A stretch of 64,000 nt of DNA. Origin: Argyresthia goedartella (taxonomy: Eukaryota > Arthropoda > Insecta > Lepidoptera > Argyresthiidae). The position numbers and the translations under genes were made by a program. Below the pieces are notes generated by a model, which made no database searches, was not told the origin of the DNA, and saw only the letters and a list, made by a program, of their open reading frames with translations. Location of the stretch: positions 37,528,383 to 37,592,382 of the forward strand of contig OX463814.1 in NCBI GenBank assembly GCA_949825045.1, read 5' to 3'. Below are positions 31,938 to 43,137 of this stretch, piece after piece; within the stretch, counting starts at the first letter, position 1, and every line of letters begins with the position of its first letter.

Positions 31938-33440
31938 CAACCCAAGTAGCACAAAGCTGCATTATATAATTCTACAGAACGTCCACATCGGTTTTTTAAG
32001 AACTTTTAACGACTTATTAGTGTTCACTCGGACTGCAATAATCGCATAGGAAATAACGAGGCCTAATTTAATGCAATATTCTATAATGCGATTCTTCACT
32101 CAAAAGCAAAAGTTTTGGGTACAGTTTGTACTGAAATTCTATACAAAGTGTACCCAAAACTTTGCTCTTGAGTGTATTAAGCGCTACACACATGCCACAG
32201 ATTCACTGTAATTCAGCGTTTAATAGCGTTGTATTAGCTACAAATGCGCATTTTGTGGCTACAGATAGTGTAGTTTTCTGAATAATGGTTCACAGGTGTA
32301 CCTTTAAAACACTTGTATTTTAAGATAGAACATATGAACCTCGATAACGCAAATAGACACGACGTACTGCTTAAACGTGGACTTTTACGTCATTACTCAC
32401 TGATAGAGTAAACTCGTACCTATATCAGCAGTAATATAGTCCAAAATTGTTCCAAGTGTGACATTTATGCAGTTACACAGCAGCACACTGTGATAAAACT
32501 GTAGATAAATCGTGCCCGTCAATTCAGACCTGAGCTGAATAATGGAATTTAAGTCGGCATTTAGTCTTCTGTTTAAGTATAATTTACCGTTACAAACCGT
32601 GCGTGGATATTCATTCATTTAGCATTAAATTTAAGTTAACACTGACCATTCGTTTATCCGCCATTTTTAAGTACATGACGTGTATTATTGACAACATTTA
32701 GCTTTTATACCATTCAAATGATATAAGAAATTATCGGCTTGAACTGAATTAGATCAAAAATAAATGAATTTGTAAATTGCGCTTAAATGTAAAAATAATA
32801 TGCAAAGAAAAATTTGCAAATACTATTTTATTTTGAACGTTTTTACGTATTTGTAGATATTATGAGAGCTCTTGAAAATTTTGACCTAAATATGTATGAT
32901 ATTTCACAATAAAGTTACATTATCGATACAATTTTACACATAATTGAAATAACCCAAAGTTTTACCTAACATTAACTTTATTATTTATCCACAAAATGGC
33001 AACTAAACATCTTCATTTGCATGCATAATATTACTTATTACACTTCAACATTTACGTACTAAGTAAAATAAAAAATGCGTACCACAATGTCACTGAAAAT
33101 TTACTTAAATCTTCGATAAAGCATTTAAGATGTCCACACTTATTCCGATTTTGCGAATGAGTATGAGAATGGCTGCATATTAACTACAATAAGTACCACG
33201 TGCCTTGTTAGTCGTGCAATGTTCAGCACTTGAAGTAGCTGTTGCCTTTATTGATGCTAATATAATGCTACTATAATTCAATTGTAGTTTAGCAATGTTT
33301 TACGTAGTTTGTGCCCAAATTAGAGTTATATCAGCATTATATGCGCATATAATGCTATTATACTGCAATTTTCAACAGCTAATGTGTCCAAGGTGTACTG
33401 TAAAAATGCTGTTACACAGAAAAATTGTGCTACTTGAGAG
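31938..33440. repeat. Possible 1.5 kb element with short inverted ends
   Basis: The left end reads cccaagtagcacaaagctgc and the right end is the near mirror (ttgtgctacttgagag, minus strand tcaagtagcacaat). The interior is AT-rich and non-coding, with repeated short blocks such as agcattatatgcgcatataa and gctactataattcaattgta, and a strong hairpin at 32097-32174. It may be a non-autonomous DNA element. No target duplication is established. Confidence 0.4.
32097..32174 (+). other. Pre-miRNA-like hairpin, intronic
   Basis: The left arm 32097-32130 (cactcaaaagcaaaagtttt, then gggtacagtttgta) pairs with 32142-32174 (tacaaagtgtacccaaaac, then tttgctcttgagtg) with about two mismatches and one bulge over 33 bp, and an 11-nt loop. 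The size fits a precursor microRNA. It could equally be the core of a small MITE. Confidence 0.5.
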
Positions 33441-33469
33441 TCTGATGACTACACTTTAGAGTGTTTTTT

Positions 33470-33740
33470 ATGAGCCAAAGCTAAGGCGATTTCTAACATT
33501 ACCTCAAAAAATGGGGGAGTTTTGGCGGAGGGGGGAAGTCCACCCCCGAACCTCTACGGGTTTTTTCATGTCAATTTCAGTGAAAATTATGTCAAAATCA
33601 TAAAATTTTACAAAATTGAACAATTTATTTCTCAAAACTGTACATTACCTCGCAAAAAGATATACCAGGGTGAAAAAGGAGCTCCCCCCCTACCCCCTAC
33701 CCCACCATATTAGCCCCCCCAAATTAAGGTGAGCGATATA
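33470..33740 (+). other. GC-block intronic sequence, unassigned
   Basis: Contains ggaggggggaagtccacccc and a C-run block (ccccccctaccccctacccc near 33685-33705). There is an open frame of 63 codons without recognisable similarity. It may be repeat-derived. Confidence 0.3.
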
Positions 33741-33759
33741 TATAGTTCACCCGGAATAA

Positions 33760-34095
33760 CTTACGTGAGTGAGGCTTCTGGCGATCTTTCTTGATTTGAG
33801 AGGGCTTCAATCACTTTGCGTATATCGGGTGAGGTTGCTGATTTTTCTTATCACGATGGTTGATAGGCGACGCGAGGACTCGTGCCATTAAAAATCAGTT
33901 GACGGGACAAAATGATGATGTCGACCAAAATGATCCGTGAAGGACTCGGCAGTCTCGGGAAAATGTGGCTTCTTTGACAGCTGTCATTTTCTTCTTTAGA
34001 TCTTCTAACCATGCATGAGTGGATTTAACGAATGGAAGACGAAGGATAAATGTGCAAAGGCGCGAAATTTTAACCTTACTCCCATTCTACACTTA
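33760..34095 (-). repeat. Dispersed repeat of unknown class, copy 2
   Basis: Shares tcgggtgaggttgctgattt, aggcgacgcgaggactcg, gacgggacaaaatgatg and a closing aaattttaaccttactccca with 15204-15550, same orientation. The open frame of copy 1 is not kept. Confidence 0.5.
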
Positions 34096-34099
34096 AAAA

Positions 34100-34710
34100 C
34101 CATTGTCAGTTATTGTTCTTAAAAAACTGCAAATTAATTTGGGGGCATTCTTGGTCATTCATTATACATACATTATTAAAAGGAAGCTCTTCACTACCCT
34201 TTTGAAGACTCACGTATTAAGTGACTCTCGTTAGTGGTAAACAAACCAGAAACAAGCGAGTTCCGCGTCATTATTTCCTTATTTTTCTGCACGTGTTTCC
34301 TCGCCTCTCCTGAAAATGGGTAAATTCAAAACTTATTACATCTGCATCACTAGCCACCAACCTTTAAGCAGCGAGATTGTACAGACCCACAAACTTGACT
34401 GACCCAGTACCTAAACTGGAACTAAAGTCGCCTATATGAAACATTTGAATGCCATTGACGCTAGCGACACCGTCACCGGGCCGGTTATTTTATCGTATAT
34501 CGTCTGTCCGTGCTCGTTTCTGATAAATATGTGTTCCGTAACCCAGATTATATGTTTCTTGCCTTTTATCGTTCCTGAACTGAGTCGTTTATGTTGAGCT
34601 GTTCGTAATAACTCCTCAAAATATTGTGATTATTTTAAGGTTCGCGGTTTGGACCTTATGCCATGGTAATAAAATTCAAAACCTATCAGGTTGGGTGCTC
34701 AAGGGATATA
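34100..34710. other. Intron 3 sequence, no gene
   Basis: No recognised gene or repeat. Confidence 0.35.
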
Positions 34711-35147
34711 TAAAAAAAACAGCCAAGTACGAGTCGGACTCGCGCACGAAGGGTTCCGTACCATTATCTATTAAAACGACAAAAGAATCACGTTTGTTGT
34801 ATGGGAGCCCCCCTTAAATGTTTGTTTTATTTTTATTTATTAATTTATTTTTAAATTGAATATATAAACTTAATATTCTGTGAAAAATTTTCAAGCGTCT
34901 ACCTGTTGCCATTATCAATATCGAGCAAATACGAGAAAAAAAAAGTTGGTGTATAGGAGCCCCCTTAAATATTTAATTAAATAACTTTTTTAGTATGTGT
35001 TGTTATAACAGCAACATAAATACATCATCTGTGAAAATTTCAACTGTCTTACTGTCACGGTTCATGAGATACAACCACGGACGAACGGACGGACAGCCGA
35101 GGCTTAGTAATAGGGTCCAGTTTGGCACCCTTCGGGTACGGAACCCT
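34711..35147 (+). repeat. Common lepidopteran-type MITE of about 435 bp
   Basis: Begins aacagccaagtacgagtcgg then actcgcgcacgaagggttcc and gtacc, and ends cacccttcgggtacggaacc with ct. The two ends mirror each other around gggttccgtacc/gggtacggaaccc. The right half (catctgtgaaaatttcaact, ctgtcacggttcatgagata) matches the arms of the foldback at 9105-9500. Start pieces also occur at 36848-36885 and 54255-54278. Confidence 0.8.
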
Positions 35148-35176
35148 GGAAAGTAGTGATTAAACTAATTTAATAA

Positions 35177-35375
35177 GACCTGTGGCGCTCCGGTTGTGGC
35201 TCAGCTTACCATGCGAGAAGTCACGGGTTCGATCTCCGGCTAGGGATAAAGAAAAAAAAACCCCAGGTCTCGGATGTTTATATGTCTGTGACGTAGCTGT
35301 TTCTGGTTACCACGATACAGAATATCCTAGTGTTGGGCCAGCAGCAATGTATGTGCTTATATATAAAGGTTTATG
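35177..35375 (+). repeat. tRNA-derived SINE, family 2
   Basis: tgtggcgctccggttgtggc, box B-like gggttcgatctcc, then tatgtctgtgacg, ccacgatacagaatatccta and gtgttgggccagcagcaatg. It lies directly beside the RTE tail of the opposite strand. Confidence 0.85.
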
Positions 35376-35386
35376 TTTTTTTTTTC

Positions 35387-35763
35387 TCATCATCATCATC
35401 ATTTCAGCCTGTTAATGTCCACTGCTGAACATAGGCCTCTCCAATCGCACTCCAGCGTGACCGGTCCGTAGCCACCTGCATCCAACGAGATCCAGCGATC
35501 CTCACCAGGTCGTCGGTCCATCTCGTAGGTGGGCGACCCACACTGCGCTTGCCTGTACGTGGTCTCCATTCAAGGACCTTTTTGCCCCATCGGCCATCCG
35601 ATCTTCGCGCTATGTGGCCTGCCCATTGCCACTTCAGCTTGCTTATCCTACGGGCTATGTCAGCAACTTTGGTTCTTCTACGGATCTCCTCATTTCTGAC
35701 TCGATCTCTTTTTTTTCTCAGAAGAATCGTATGACTCATAAATAAAATAATCACCACTTGCAT
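35387..35763 (-). pseudogene. RTE-type LINE, C-terminal fragment
   Basis: On the minus strand a 119-codon frame reads RNEEIRRRTKVADIARRISK, then LKWQWAGHIARRSDGRWGKK, VLEWRPRTGKRSVGRPPTRW and WTDDLVRIAGSRW, the well-known C-terminus of insect RTE LINEs. It is followed by the ATG/GAT repeat tail (catcatcatcatcat on the plus strand, 35387-35402). The frame is intact for the part present, but the RT and endonuclease are absent (5' truncation). Confidence 0.85.
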
Positions 35764-35779
35764 TTTTAAAAGCCATCGA

Positions 35780-36600
35780 ACCTAATTTGCATGACTTGTT
35801 TTGTCAGAGAAGATAATTATAAAATAAAATGTCGTAAATGATTTATTTTCTGAAAGTTTGTAGACATAAATAAAATAATATATTTCCTCAAGTTCAATAG
35901 CATTAAGGAAGAAAATGATGGATGACAAAGAATAAATACTCCTGGTTGTAAATACCTATCGTATATTAAATTCTTTCTGAGATATTTCATATTACTAAAG
36001 TACAAGTTTGCCATTGTTAAATAAATTAAGTCTTAAGGGGACTTATTACTTTTTACATTATAAACGGTTTGAATTTAACATTGTCCAGGGCAAAGTCTTC
36101 TTTTTTGTTTCAGTATTTTCTTTAGATTTAAGGGTTTGACACCAAAATGATAACAATAAAAAGTATTGTTGTAATTGTTTTTGAAATGAGTCATAAAATA
36201 AATAAAACTAAATAAATATTTTCATTAACAAAAATATCCAGTACTTTCTTTAAGTTCATTTTCATGCAATTTAATAAGGCATTAAAACTCTCGAGTGATA
36301 TTATAATGAAACTCGCCTTTGTCTCGTTTCATAAACCCACTCTCGAGTATTAATACCCTCCATTATGTAGCAGTCACATAAACTGATGTTTATTTATTAG
36401 TTATCCAATAGTACATTTTGCGTGACAATAAAGGTCTGTACAGACAGATGGACATTTACTGAATATGCATCTGTTAATACAGCTTCATAGATATTGGATA
36501 TGAAGGCTTCATTACAGTTGGGACGTCCGAAAACTTATCTCAATTGTACATTGTCAGTCTAAGGGCAGAACCTATTATTTAAGGGAATAGCATACCTATC
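35780..36600. other. Intron 3 sequence, no gene
   Basis: AT-rich; a plausible unique intron. Nothing recognised. Confidence 0.35.
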
Positions 36601-36608
36601 AATTGATC

Positions 36609-36697
36609 CCAAGGGCGCAAAATGCCGTATTTTCCTTGTCAGTGGCGCTTATTTTGTTTGGAGACTGACTGTTAAATACGGTATTTCGCGCCCTTGG
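36609..36697. repeat. Inverted repeat, 24-bp arms
   Basis: ccaagggcgcaaaatgccgt (36609 onward) mirrors atacggtatttcgcgccctt (to 36697), with two mismatches in 24 bp and a 41-nt loop. It lies about 230 bp before exon 4. Either a short MITE or a hairpin RNA candidate. Confidence 0.6.
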
Positions 36698-36724
36698 TAC
36701 CAATCCTTATGTTGCTATTCGTTT

Positions 36725-36885
36725 CTCATGACATAATTGTGCCCCAGGAGTCAAACCTGCCTCTTCTGCGTGACAAGTGAGCGTGTAGATCACAGACGCT
36801 CTTTACATTAGAGTTAAAATAGTTTTTAGGGTTCCACACTTGAAAAGAAAAAAAAACGGCCGAGTGCGAGTCGGATTCGCCGCAT
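36725..36885. repeat. SINE head and MITE start fragments next to exon 4
   Basis: 36735-36800 on the minus strand looks like a tRNA-type head with box B-like ggtttgactcc. 36848-36885 (aaaaaacggccgagtgcgag, then tcggattcg) is the start of the MITE seen complete at 34711. It ends 39 bp before the exon 4 first base. Confidence 0.5.
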
Positions 36886-36924
36886 TTTTTACTGCGTAAT
36901 CCTGAAAATAATATATTTCTTCAG

Positions 36925-37093
36925 GCCGCCCTACTAAGTGTCCAAGAGATGATGCCAAGTCTCGTCCCGATGGTGAACGAAGCTCTCGGGATCTTCTTCT
37001 CAAACCTGACGGATCCGTTTCTTCGCGTCAAAGTCAGGGATCTGTTCTTCGACGGCGTGTTCCTGAACTGTGTGGGAGAAAACTCGGCTTTGG
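36925..37093 (+). CDS. Snmp2: Sensory neuron membrane protein 2 (CD36 family), internal exon 4
   Basis: 56 codons plus one base: [34 protein letters not shown], then [17 protein letters not shown] and NSALG. The phrase VRDLFFDG (V/A-K-E-L-L-F/W-G in the wider family) is a CD36 landmark, and Cys in LNCVG is one of the ectodomain cysteines. One sequon (NLT). The acceptor is ttcttcag (AG at 36923-36924), the donor is g|gtgagc, phase 1, completing Gly with exon 5. It joins exon 3 directly in phase 0 (SYM then AALL), as expected for SNMP2. MITE sequence ends only 39 bp upstream of the acceptor. Confidence 0.87.
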
Positions 37094-37099
37094 GTGAGC

Positions 37100-38130
37100 A
37101 TACAAACATTAATATATACACATAAATTTCTTCTAGCCTCACACTAGGATACGCTGTGTTGTGGGAAGCAAGTACAGGAACGACACACCAACAAACTCAT
37201 CGGACGGAATTCGAACTGAAACTCGAATTTATCATCAAGGATGATTTCTTAGTTAGGATAAGTCAGAGCTTTTAGTATGAACCTACAGCAATATTTTCAA
37301 TATGTTAGGGACTAGGTATAAAAATGAATAATAATACAAACAACAATGACTATTAACAATAAAAATAATGAATAATTACAAAATAAAAATAAAAATAAAT
37401 AGAAAAATGTTAAAGTTCATCACCTCCATTATGAAAGCATGAATTATCACCATCAAATAATTCACCAAGTTACAAACTTAAAAAACTGACCTAAAGTTCA
37501 AGCCGTTGCGTGCGAACGTCTATTATACATAAAAAGTCCTCATCAAAACCTTTTCTGAAGGGAACCACAAACCAAAACGTCATCTTTTATTTATATTTTG
37601 TTTTTGTTGATTTTTTCCAAAAGCGCTCAGTCAATTTTATAAAATTTATGTGGAACCTCTGAAGTATGACCACAGAATACTTAATAATATTACGGTATGA
37701 CCTTTCAATCAAAACAAGAATTATCAAAATTTGGAATCGGATAATGGTTCATTTAATGATTCTGTGTACGGCGGACTCTATTAATTTTTCTTACATGTGT
37801 AGGTACATATGTATATGTATGTGGCGAATATTAAAAAAAAAACATCGATATAAAAATAGTATACTTTCATCGATATATGAAGTATAAATGTAAAAGTATA
37901 TCTTTTTTATTTTTATTTATATTTTATTAATTAAGAGTTAATATTAATTAATAAAAACCTGTTCTAAATAAAAAATCCCAAGATCGCTACCGGGTGGCAA
38001 GGTGCCCAAAATGCTGGCACCATTTCTTCGCTGTATCGTTAAACTGGTAAGGCAACACCATCCGCCGCATAATATCAAAGACCTGCTGCAAGTACATCCT
38101 GCCAGACCTCTGCGCTACTCTCCAACGGCT
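37100..38130. other. Intron 4 sequence, no gene
   Basis: AT-rich; a 73-codon open frame at 37666 has no recognisable features. Confidence 0.35.
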
Positions 38131-38380
38131 AGTATTTAATCGCACATCAAAAATACTGATTTTCAGAGCAAAAAAGGATCAGCAAATACACTTTTTATGT
38201 TTTAAGTATTTTTGTTGTCTTACATGTTCAACCTAATATGAAGGATAAAGGGGGCTTCGCTTCGCTCACCCCCTTTACCCTTCACCTAAGCTACCGCAGT
38301 ATTTTGCCCTGATATTTGCTGTGAAAATCAGTATATTTGCTGTGCAAATCGGTATTATTGATGTGCAGTTTAATATTTAC
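38131..38380 (-). repeat. Palindromic MITE, unit 1
   Basis: TIR-bounded unit: starts tatttaatcgcacatcaaaa then atactgatttt, ends gtattattgatgtgcagttt then aatattta. The internal landmarks acatgttcaaccta, cttcgcttcgctc and ctttacccttcaccta appear in the same order as in unit 4 (48147-48346) and in mirror order in units 2 and 3. Confidence 0.8.
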
Positions 38381-38511
38381 CCTTTCCAACCGGTACAGCT
38401 GGGTTACAGCCTTCGATAGGGAATATCGACTTGGTTTAAATTTGGCTGAAATTATATTTTTCTGAATATTTATCGTCCTTACAACCTATCTAAGACATAC
38501 TTTTATTATTT

Positions 38512-38692
38512 GACGACCTCTGTGGCGCAGCGGTTGTGGCTCTTCCTACCATGCGAGAGGTCCCGGGTTCGACCCCGGCTGGGGATAAAGAAAAAACCCC
38601 AGGTCTTGGATGTTTATGTGCGTGTGACGTAGCCTAGTGTGGGGCTAGAAGGATTGTATGTGCCTGTATGTAAATATTTATGTTTATGTTTA
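38512..38692 (+). repeat. tRNA-derived SINE, family 2
   Basis: Consensus-like head (ctctgtggcgcagcggttgt) with a 1-bp deletion in box B (gggttcgaccccgg). The body lacks the ttcccacgacacagggtatc block. It lies between two inverted MITE units. Confidence 0.88.
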
Positions 38693-38734
38693 ATTAGTCT
38701 CTATTCAATTGTCTTAAATATTAAATTAAAATGG

Positions 38735-38997
38735 GAAATATTAAATTGCACATCAAAAATACTGATTTGTACAGCAAATTTAAGGACAAAATATTGCGGT
38801 AGCTTAGGTGAAGGGTAAAAGGGGTGAGTCAAGCCAAGCCCCCTTTATCCTTCGTGTTATGTCCAACATGTAAGAACAACAAAAATACTTAAAACAAAAA
38901 CTTAAGTACTCGTTAAATATTTTAAACATAAAAAGTGTTTTTGTTGATCCTTTTTTGCTGTGCATATCAGTATTTTTGATGTGCGATTTAATACTAC
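38735..38997 (+). repeat. Palindromic MITE, unit 2
   Basis: Starts ttaaattgcacatcaaaaat, ends cagtatttttgatgtgcgat then ttaatact, and is inverted relative to unit 1. The interior has ggtagcttaggtgaagggta and atgtaagaacaacaaaaata. Confidence 0.8.
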
Positions 38998-39101
38998 CCA
39001 ATTAAAATTGCGAAATAAGGACAGGACATTCAAATTTGCGAAGCGCATCACAATCAATCGAAACGGGATGTGACGTCAGATGTCACGGCCGCGGCGGGGG
39101 C

Positions 39102-39137
39102 GCGGTCTCAGATGAATTTTGATTCATCTGAGACCGC
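39102..39137. repeat. Perfect 16-bp inverted repeat
   Basis: gcggtctcagatgaat (39102-39117), loop tttg, then the exact reverse complement to 39137. A TGACGTCA palindrome stands at 39071-39078 and a GC-rich run lies between. It could be a hairpin or a protein-binding palindrome inside a repeat. Confidence 0.85.
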
Positions 39138-39267
39138 TTCTCTTTGCAGGAACTACACCTTACTCCTTTCTGTAGCTTTTCCCCCGTGTTCTTTAATTAG
39201 GTTGTATTTATTAAACATAATTTTCCCTGACGTATTTGACCTGAAATAAATTCAATACTTATGTAAA

Positions 39268-40272
39268 TGTCGCAGCCATATCGTAGAATGCGCCGTATAC
39301 ATACAGGCGCGCCGGAATGAAAAACGTCGCTGTTTTACAATGCGGCTACCTCACGTTGAGCCAGATTGTAGTGGCGATACGTTCAATAAAGCGGCGTCCA
39401 ATATTTAGCATTATTGTCACCAAGGAGCAATGTGGGGTGATTATATATAATGACTATACTACGGTTTAGGGGTGATGCACTATGGGCGCTGGAATTCCTT
39501 ATGGATCAGAGACTAAGTTAGAGATAGCTATAAATAATTTATAAATATATATATGTAGATACTTTTGTCCTACTATGTTGAGAGGCTACAGGCTACGTTA
39601 TCAGTATGTTGTTTAGTTAGTTACGTAAGATAAGATATTTATTGAAAAATGTTAATAAATATTGTTCAAATCACATGAACGGTAGGATCGTCAGAGGTTT
39701 TTTTTTCTTAAGAATGAGATTATTTTCTTTACCAGTATTCATCACCTAATATTTTATACTGCAATATAATTGCTAGGGTGTCCGACGAATACCAGAATAC
39801 ATGGCCACCATACCCATTTTGATGTGCAAAATAACCTGAAAACACCAATCACCTGTCCAAGGCTGTTTCACTTTTCCAGACTATTCCCTGTAGAAGTTTA
39901 GAAGCTGACAATTGAACTTAACTTTGAATTCACTATTCTCATGAATGCTACCAACGTTTGCATTTCTAAATTCAATCTAATTTCACTTTGTTGTGACATC
40001 ATTGTCGATTGCGACGCCATTTTCGTTGACTTGTGGCGATAAATGGAACTTAAACTTTCAAAGCGGCGTATCGACGATGCATTCTTTTGTATGTGGATGC
40101 CACGTTAATAAGCCGCTTTGAGCAACGCGAAGTGCTCATACAATGAGGTGTACTTTACTTCAGCCGAATTGCAATCCGAATCAACGTGAGGTAGCTGCAT
40201 TATAAAACAGCGACGTTTTTCAATCCGGCGCGCTTGTATGTAATACGGTGTGTTCTACGATATGGCTGTGAC
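39268..40272. repeat. Non-autonomous DNA element with about 92-bp inverted ends
   Basis: Left arm 39268-39359 (cagccatatcgtagaatgcg, aaaaacgtcgctgttttaca, ctacctcacgttga) mirrors 40181-40272 (tcaacgtgaggtagctgcat, acagcgacgtttttcaatcc, ctacgatatggctg). The interior has no transposase frame. Matching TSDs were not established; the class may be hAT-like or other. Confidence 0.75.
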
Positions 40273-40279
40273 ATAAACA

Positions 40280-41365
40280 CAACCTTAGATATCTTAATAA
40301 AACAGGTTCAGTTTTCCAGTTGTATAATTTGTAAGTATTCTTCTAGAGACATTTTTAGTCGTATGAAATCGAAAGATTTGTAATGGAAACGAGATTTTAG
40401 GCCGGTAACAACGCCACACTTACTTCGACGAATTCGCACCATGCTTAATATAGAAATTTAACATAAAGTTACTTAAGTTAAAGCAATCTTCACAACAATA
40501 CAAATATGATGTTGGCGATACTTCATCTCTTCTCATTATTTTACAGCATTGTGTTCGTATCTTCGGAAATCTTGGAACTTGAAAAAGCACTTCAAGTTGT
40601 GTTATCGCACTTTGGCACGATGCAATACCTTTAAAACGTAGTGTTAAATTAAATGTATAGAGAGTTTGTTAACTAATAGTGTTGCAGTGCTAAATGTGGT
40701 CAGAATTGTTATTCTGATAAAATAATTCAATCACGGACCAACAGACAAAGGATTGACAAAGGTCGGTTCGAACTGCGAACGGACAAACCCGGGGAGATTG
40801 CTTTCTTTTATTCATATTTTACAAGTATACAACTTGAAACAACTCCAAAACTTTTTAGGTTCTTCGATTGTATCACAAAAAAAAAAAAGATTTGCATAAC
40901 TAATTGCATAACTAATGCACGGCACGGCATAAACAAAACAAACAAGGAGTGTAGCAAGTGGCATGCCATGTGACGCCATCTGCCGCCACCGCGACAAATG
41001 GCGGCGTTTTAGCCGCCAAAATGTACTCCGTGATTTTAAATGTGATTTTAATGTGGTTTTCTATGATATTAGGATACAAACAGTTTACGGTACTCGCATT
41101 TTACTGACATTGATAGGATGATACTGATAACTAACGAATTATATTGATAGAGGGAGCGGCGTATGAATATAACAACCGTTTCTAATGAGTAAGTTAGTGA
41201 CACTATTTTATTGTAAAATGAAGAGTAAACTATTTAGTAAATTATTTAGCTTAATGTGTAAACAAAGCTATTTTCGCTTTTTACTCGTTCATCTCGCCGT
41301 CTAAAAAAACAAAAAAAATATTTTTTTGATATAAATTACATGATATATAAGTTTATCGATACAAA
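40280..41365. other. Intron 4 sequence, no gene; may hold an LTR
   Basis: No coding sequence is recognised. If the env-bearing Pao element to the right is complete at its 3' end, its LTR should lie in the lower part of this stretch, but I found no second copy to define it. Confidence 0.3.
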
Positions 41366-43135
41366 TTATGTAAGATTAACAAAGAAACAAAAACTTAACT
41401 TAATGTTGAGGAATCTTGAATTTGACTTCCGTCCTTTGGGTGGGGTGGTGCGTGCATCTCGCGTCTGTGCATAACGGATGATGAAGTTTACTGTAGAAGA
41501 CCGGTAGCGAGGTAGCGGTGTAGTCATTTGTGGGGTGGGGGAGCCGTCTTTGTAAATAACACAACTGGCTGCTGTTCTTGGCATCTCTCAAGGATACACG
41601 TCTTAGTCTGATAAGATAACAGCCGGTTCTGACCATCAGGGCGCATACTATCGTCAGGTTGTATATCATCGTATAGTGATGCGTATTATGTACTGATAAA
41701 GTCACATCCGTGTCCTCAGCAATCTTGAGAGCATCTAGTTGGTTCTGAATGGTCTCGAACTGACGGCCATTGTCTTCAAGTTGCAACATATGATATCTTG
41801 ATATGCTCATATTGATGTAATCGTTGAGGAAGGAAACTCTTTTATCCAGGTGGATTAGCTTCTCCATTGTTGATAAAGATTCGGTTACGACAGTCTTGGT
41901 GTCCCAGTATAGTGAAGAAGTCTCCTTTGATAACGCAATTCCGACTTAGGGTAATTATGTCATTATCGCGCAGACTGCGACGACGGGCCAGCCGGGCATA
42001 AAATGCGAAAGATACATTCTGCGTTACATGAGTAGAGCCAGGAACTACAGGAGTGTAACTTGATCCATTTGCTAAGGCTTTCCGCCGACCTTGTTTTGCA
42101 AAACAATTATTCGCCTACTTGGCTCATAACCTTGACATCGCATATTGATTCTATTACCGCAATTCTATAGATAGAGTTATTTAAATCGCAAAGGGGCTTC
42201 TTCGGTTGTATTTGATATACAAAGACGTATATCAAATACAATGTAGTCGGCCCGTTTTGTCACATCTAGGTCTTGAGATTCCGTTTCTGCAGTAAGCTGA
42301 AGACGTAATCAAGTTCGTAACTCTCCTTAATAGCCAGTGGTATTTTTATTTCTATGATAAGGTAGTTATCTGTCACCTTAGTCCTTGCTTATGACAGCTG
42401 ATGTAGAGTTTTGATATCATCGGTTTCAATTTGTTGTGGTGATAAAAAGTACGCGTCGAGGCGGCCTTGATAGATGTCGGTGACGGTATAGACTAACGTA
42501 ACTTGTATACATCTTGTATAGCGCAGATTGGCTTATTCTTTCGGCTTAATAGAGTTCCATTGATATGTTGTTGATATGATGGTTAATAGCCTTAAATTGC
42601 TCGTTCATGAGTTTTTGGTTACGATGTAGAATTTTATTCTGCGCTTCAAAGATGGACGTCTGGTTTTGCAATAGTTTCAAGAGATGTATATCGTTCAGTT
42701 AAAGCTTCTCAATGTCTTGAGCGTATTGATTCTGTTCGTGGTCGAATTGTGAAGCTATAATAGAGCATTATTCGTCCTTGGCACTCACGTTCTTAAGATG
42801 GCTCACATATTGCTGAATACTTAAAATACTATGCCAGTAGGTTGTCATGTTGTAAATATAACCATGTTCCAGTGATCTTTGATAAAACGCAGGTCTGCCG
42901 CTTTGTCGAAGTAGAGAGAATTGCCATTGTTGATAGGTGTGACGTTGAAAGACGTTGATGGGGCAATTAGAAAGATCGCAGTAAACAGGAGTAAGAGCGT
43001 CGCGAAAAGTTTTTTGAAAATGCCAATTTCTGCTTGCCCTTCTGCTCGTTTGTTAATTGTCATATTGAGCGGCCTTGGGTGGCTCCGCCGATGATTTCTC
43101 TTGTGTGTCGTGTCACCTTTAGTTACAGGTAACAC
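41366..43135 (-). pseudogene. Retroelement envelope-like gene, decayed (baculovirus F type)
   Basis: Minus strand, directly downstream of the Pao integrase relic. The upstream part (43135-42845, 96 codons) has a basic leader, a hydrophobic segment (FATLLLLFTAIFLIAP) and an ectodomain start. The middle (about 42845-41870) has several stops and frameshifts but keeps helical, Gln/Asn-rich stretches. The downstream part (41867-41400, 155 codons) has a coiled-coil-like segment, a membrane segment (IYNLTIVCALMVRTGCYLI) and a basic tail. This order fits the F-type fusion glycoproteins of insect errantiviruses and env-bearing Pao elements. It is disrupted in at least the middle third and cannot make a full protein. 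Confidence 0.65.
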
Positions 43136-43137
43136 GA

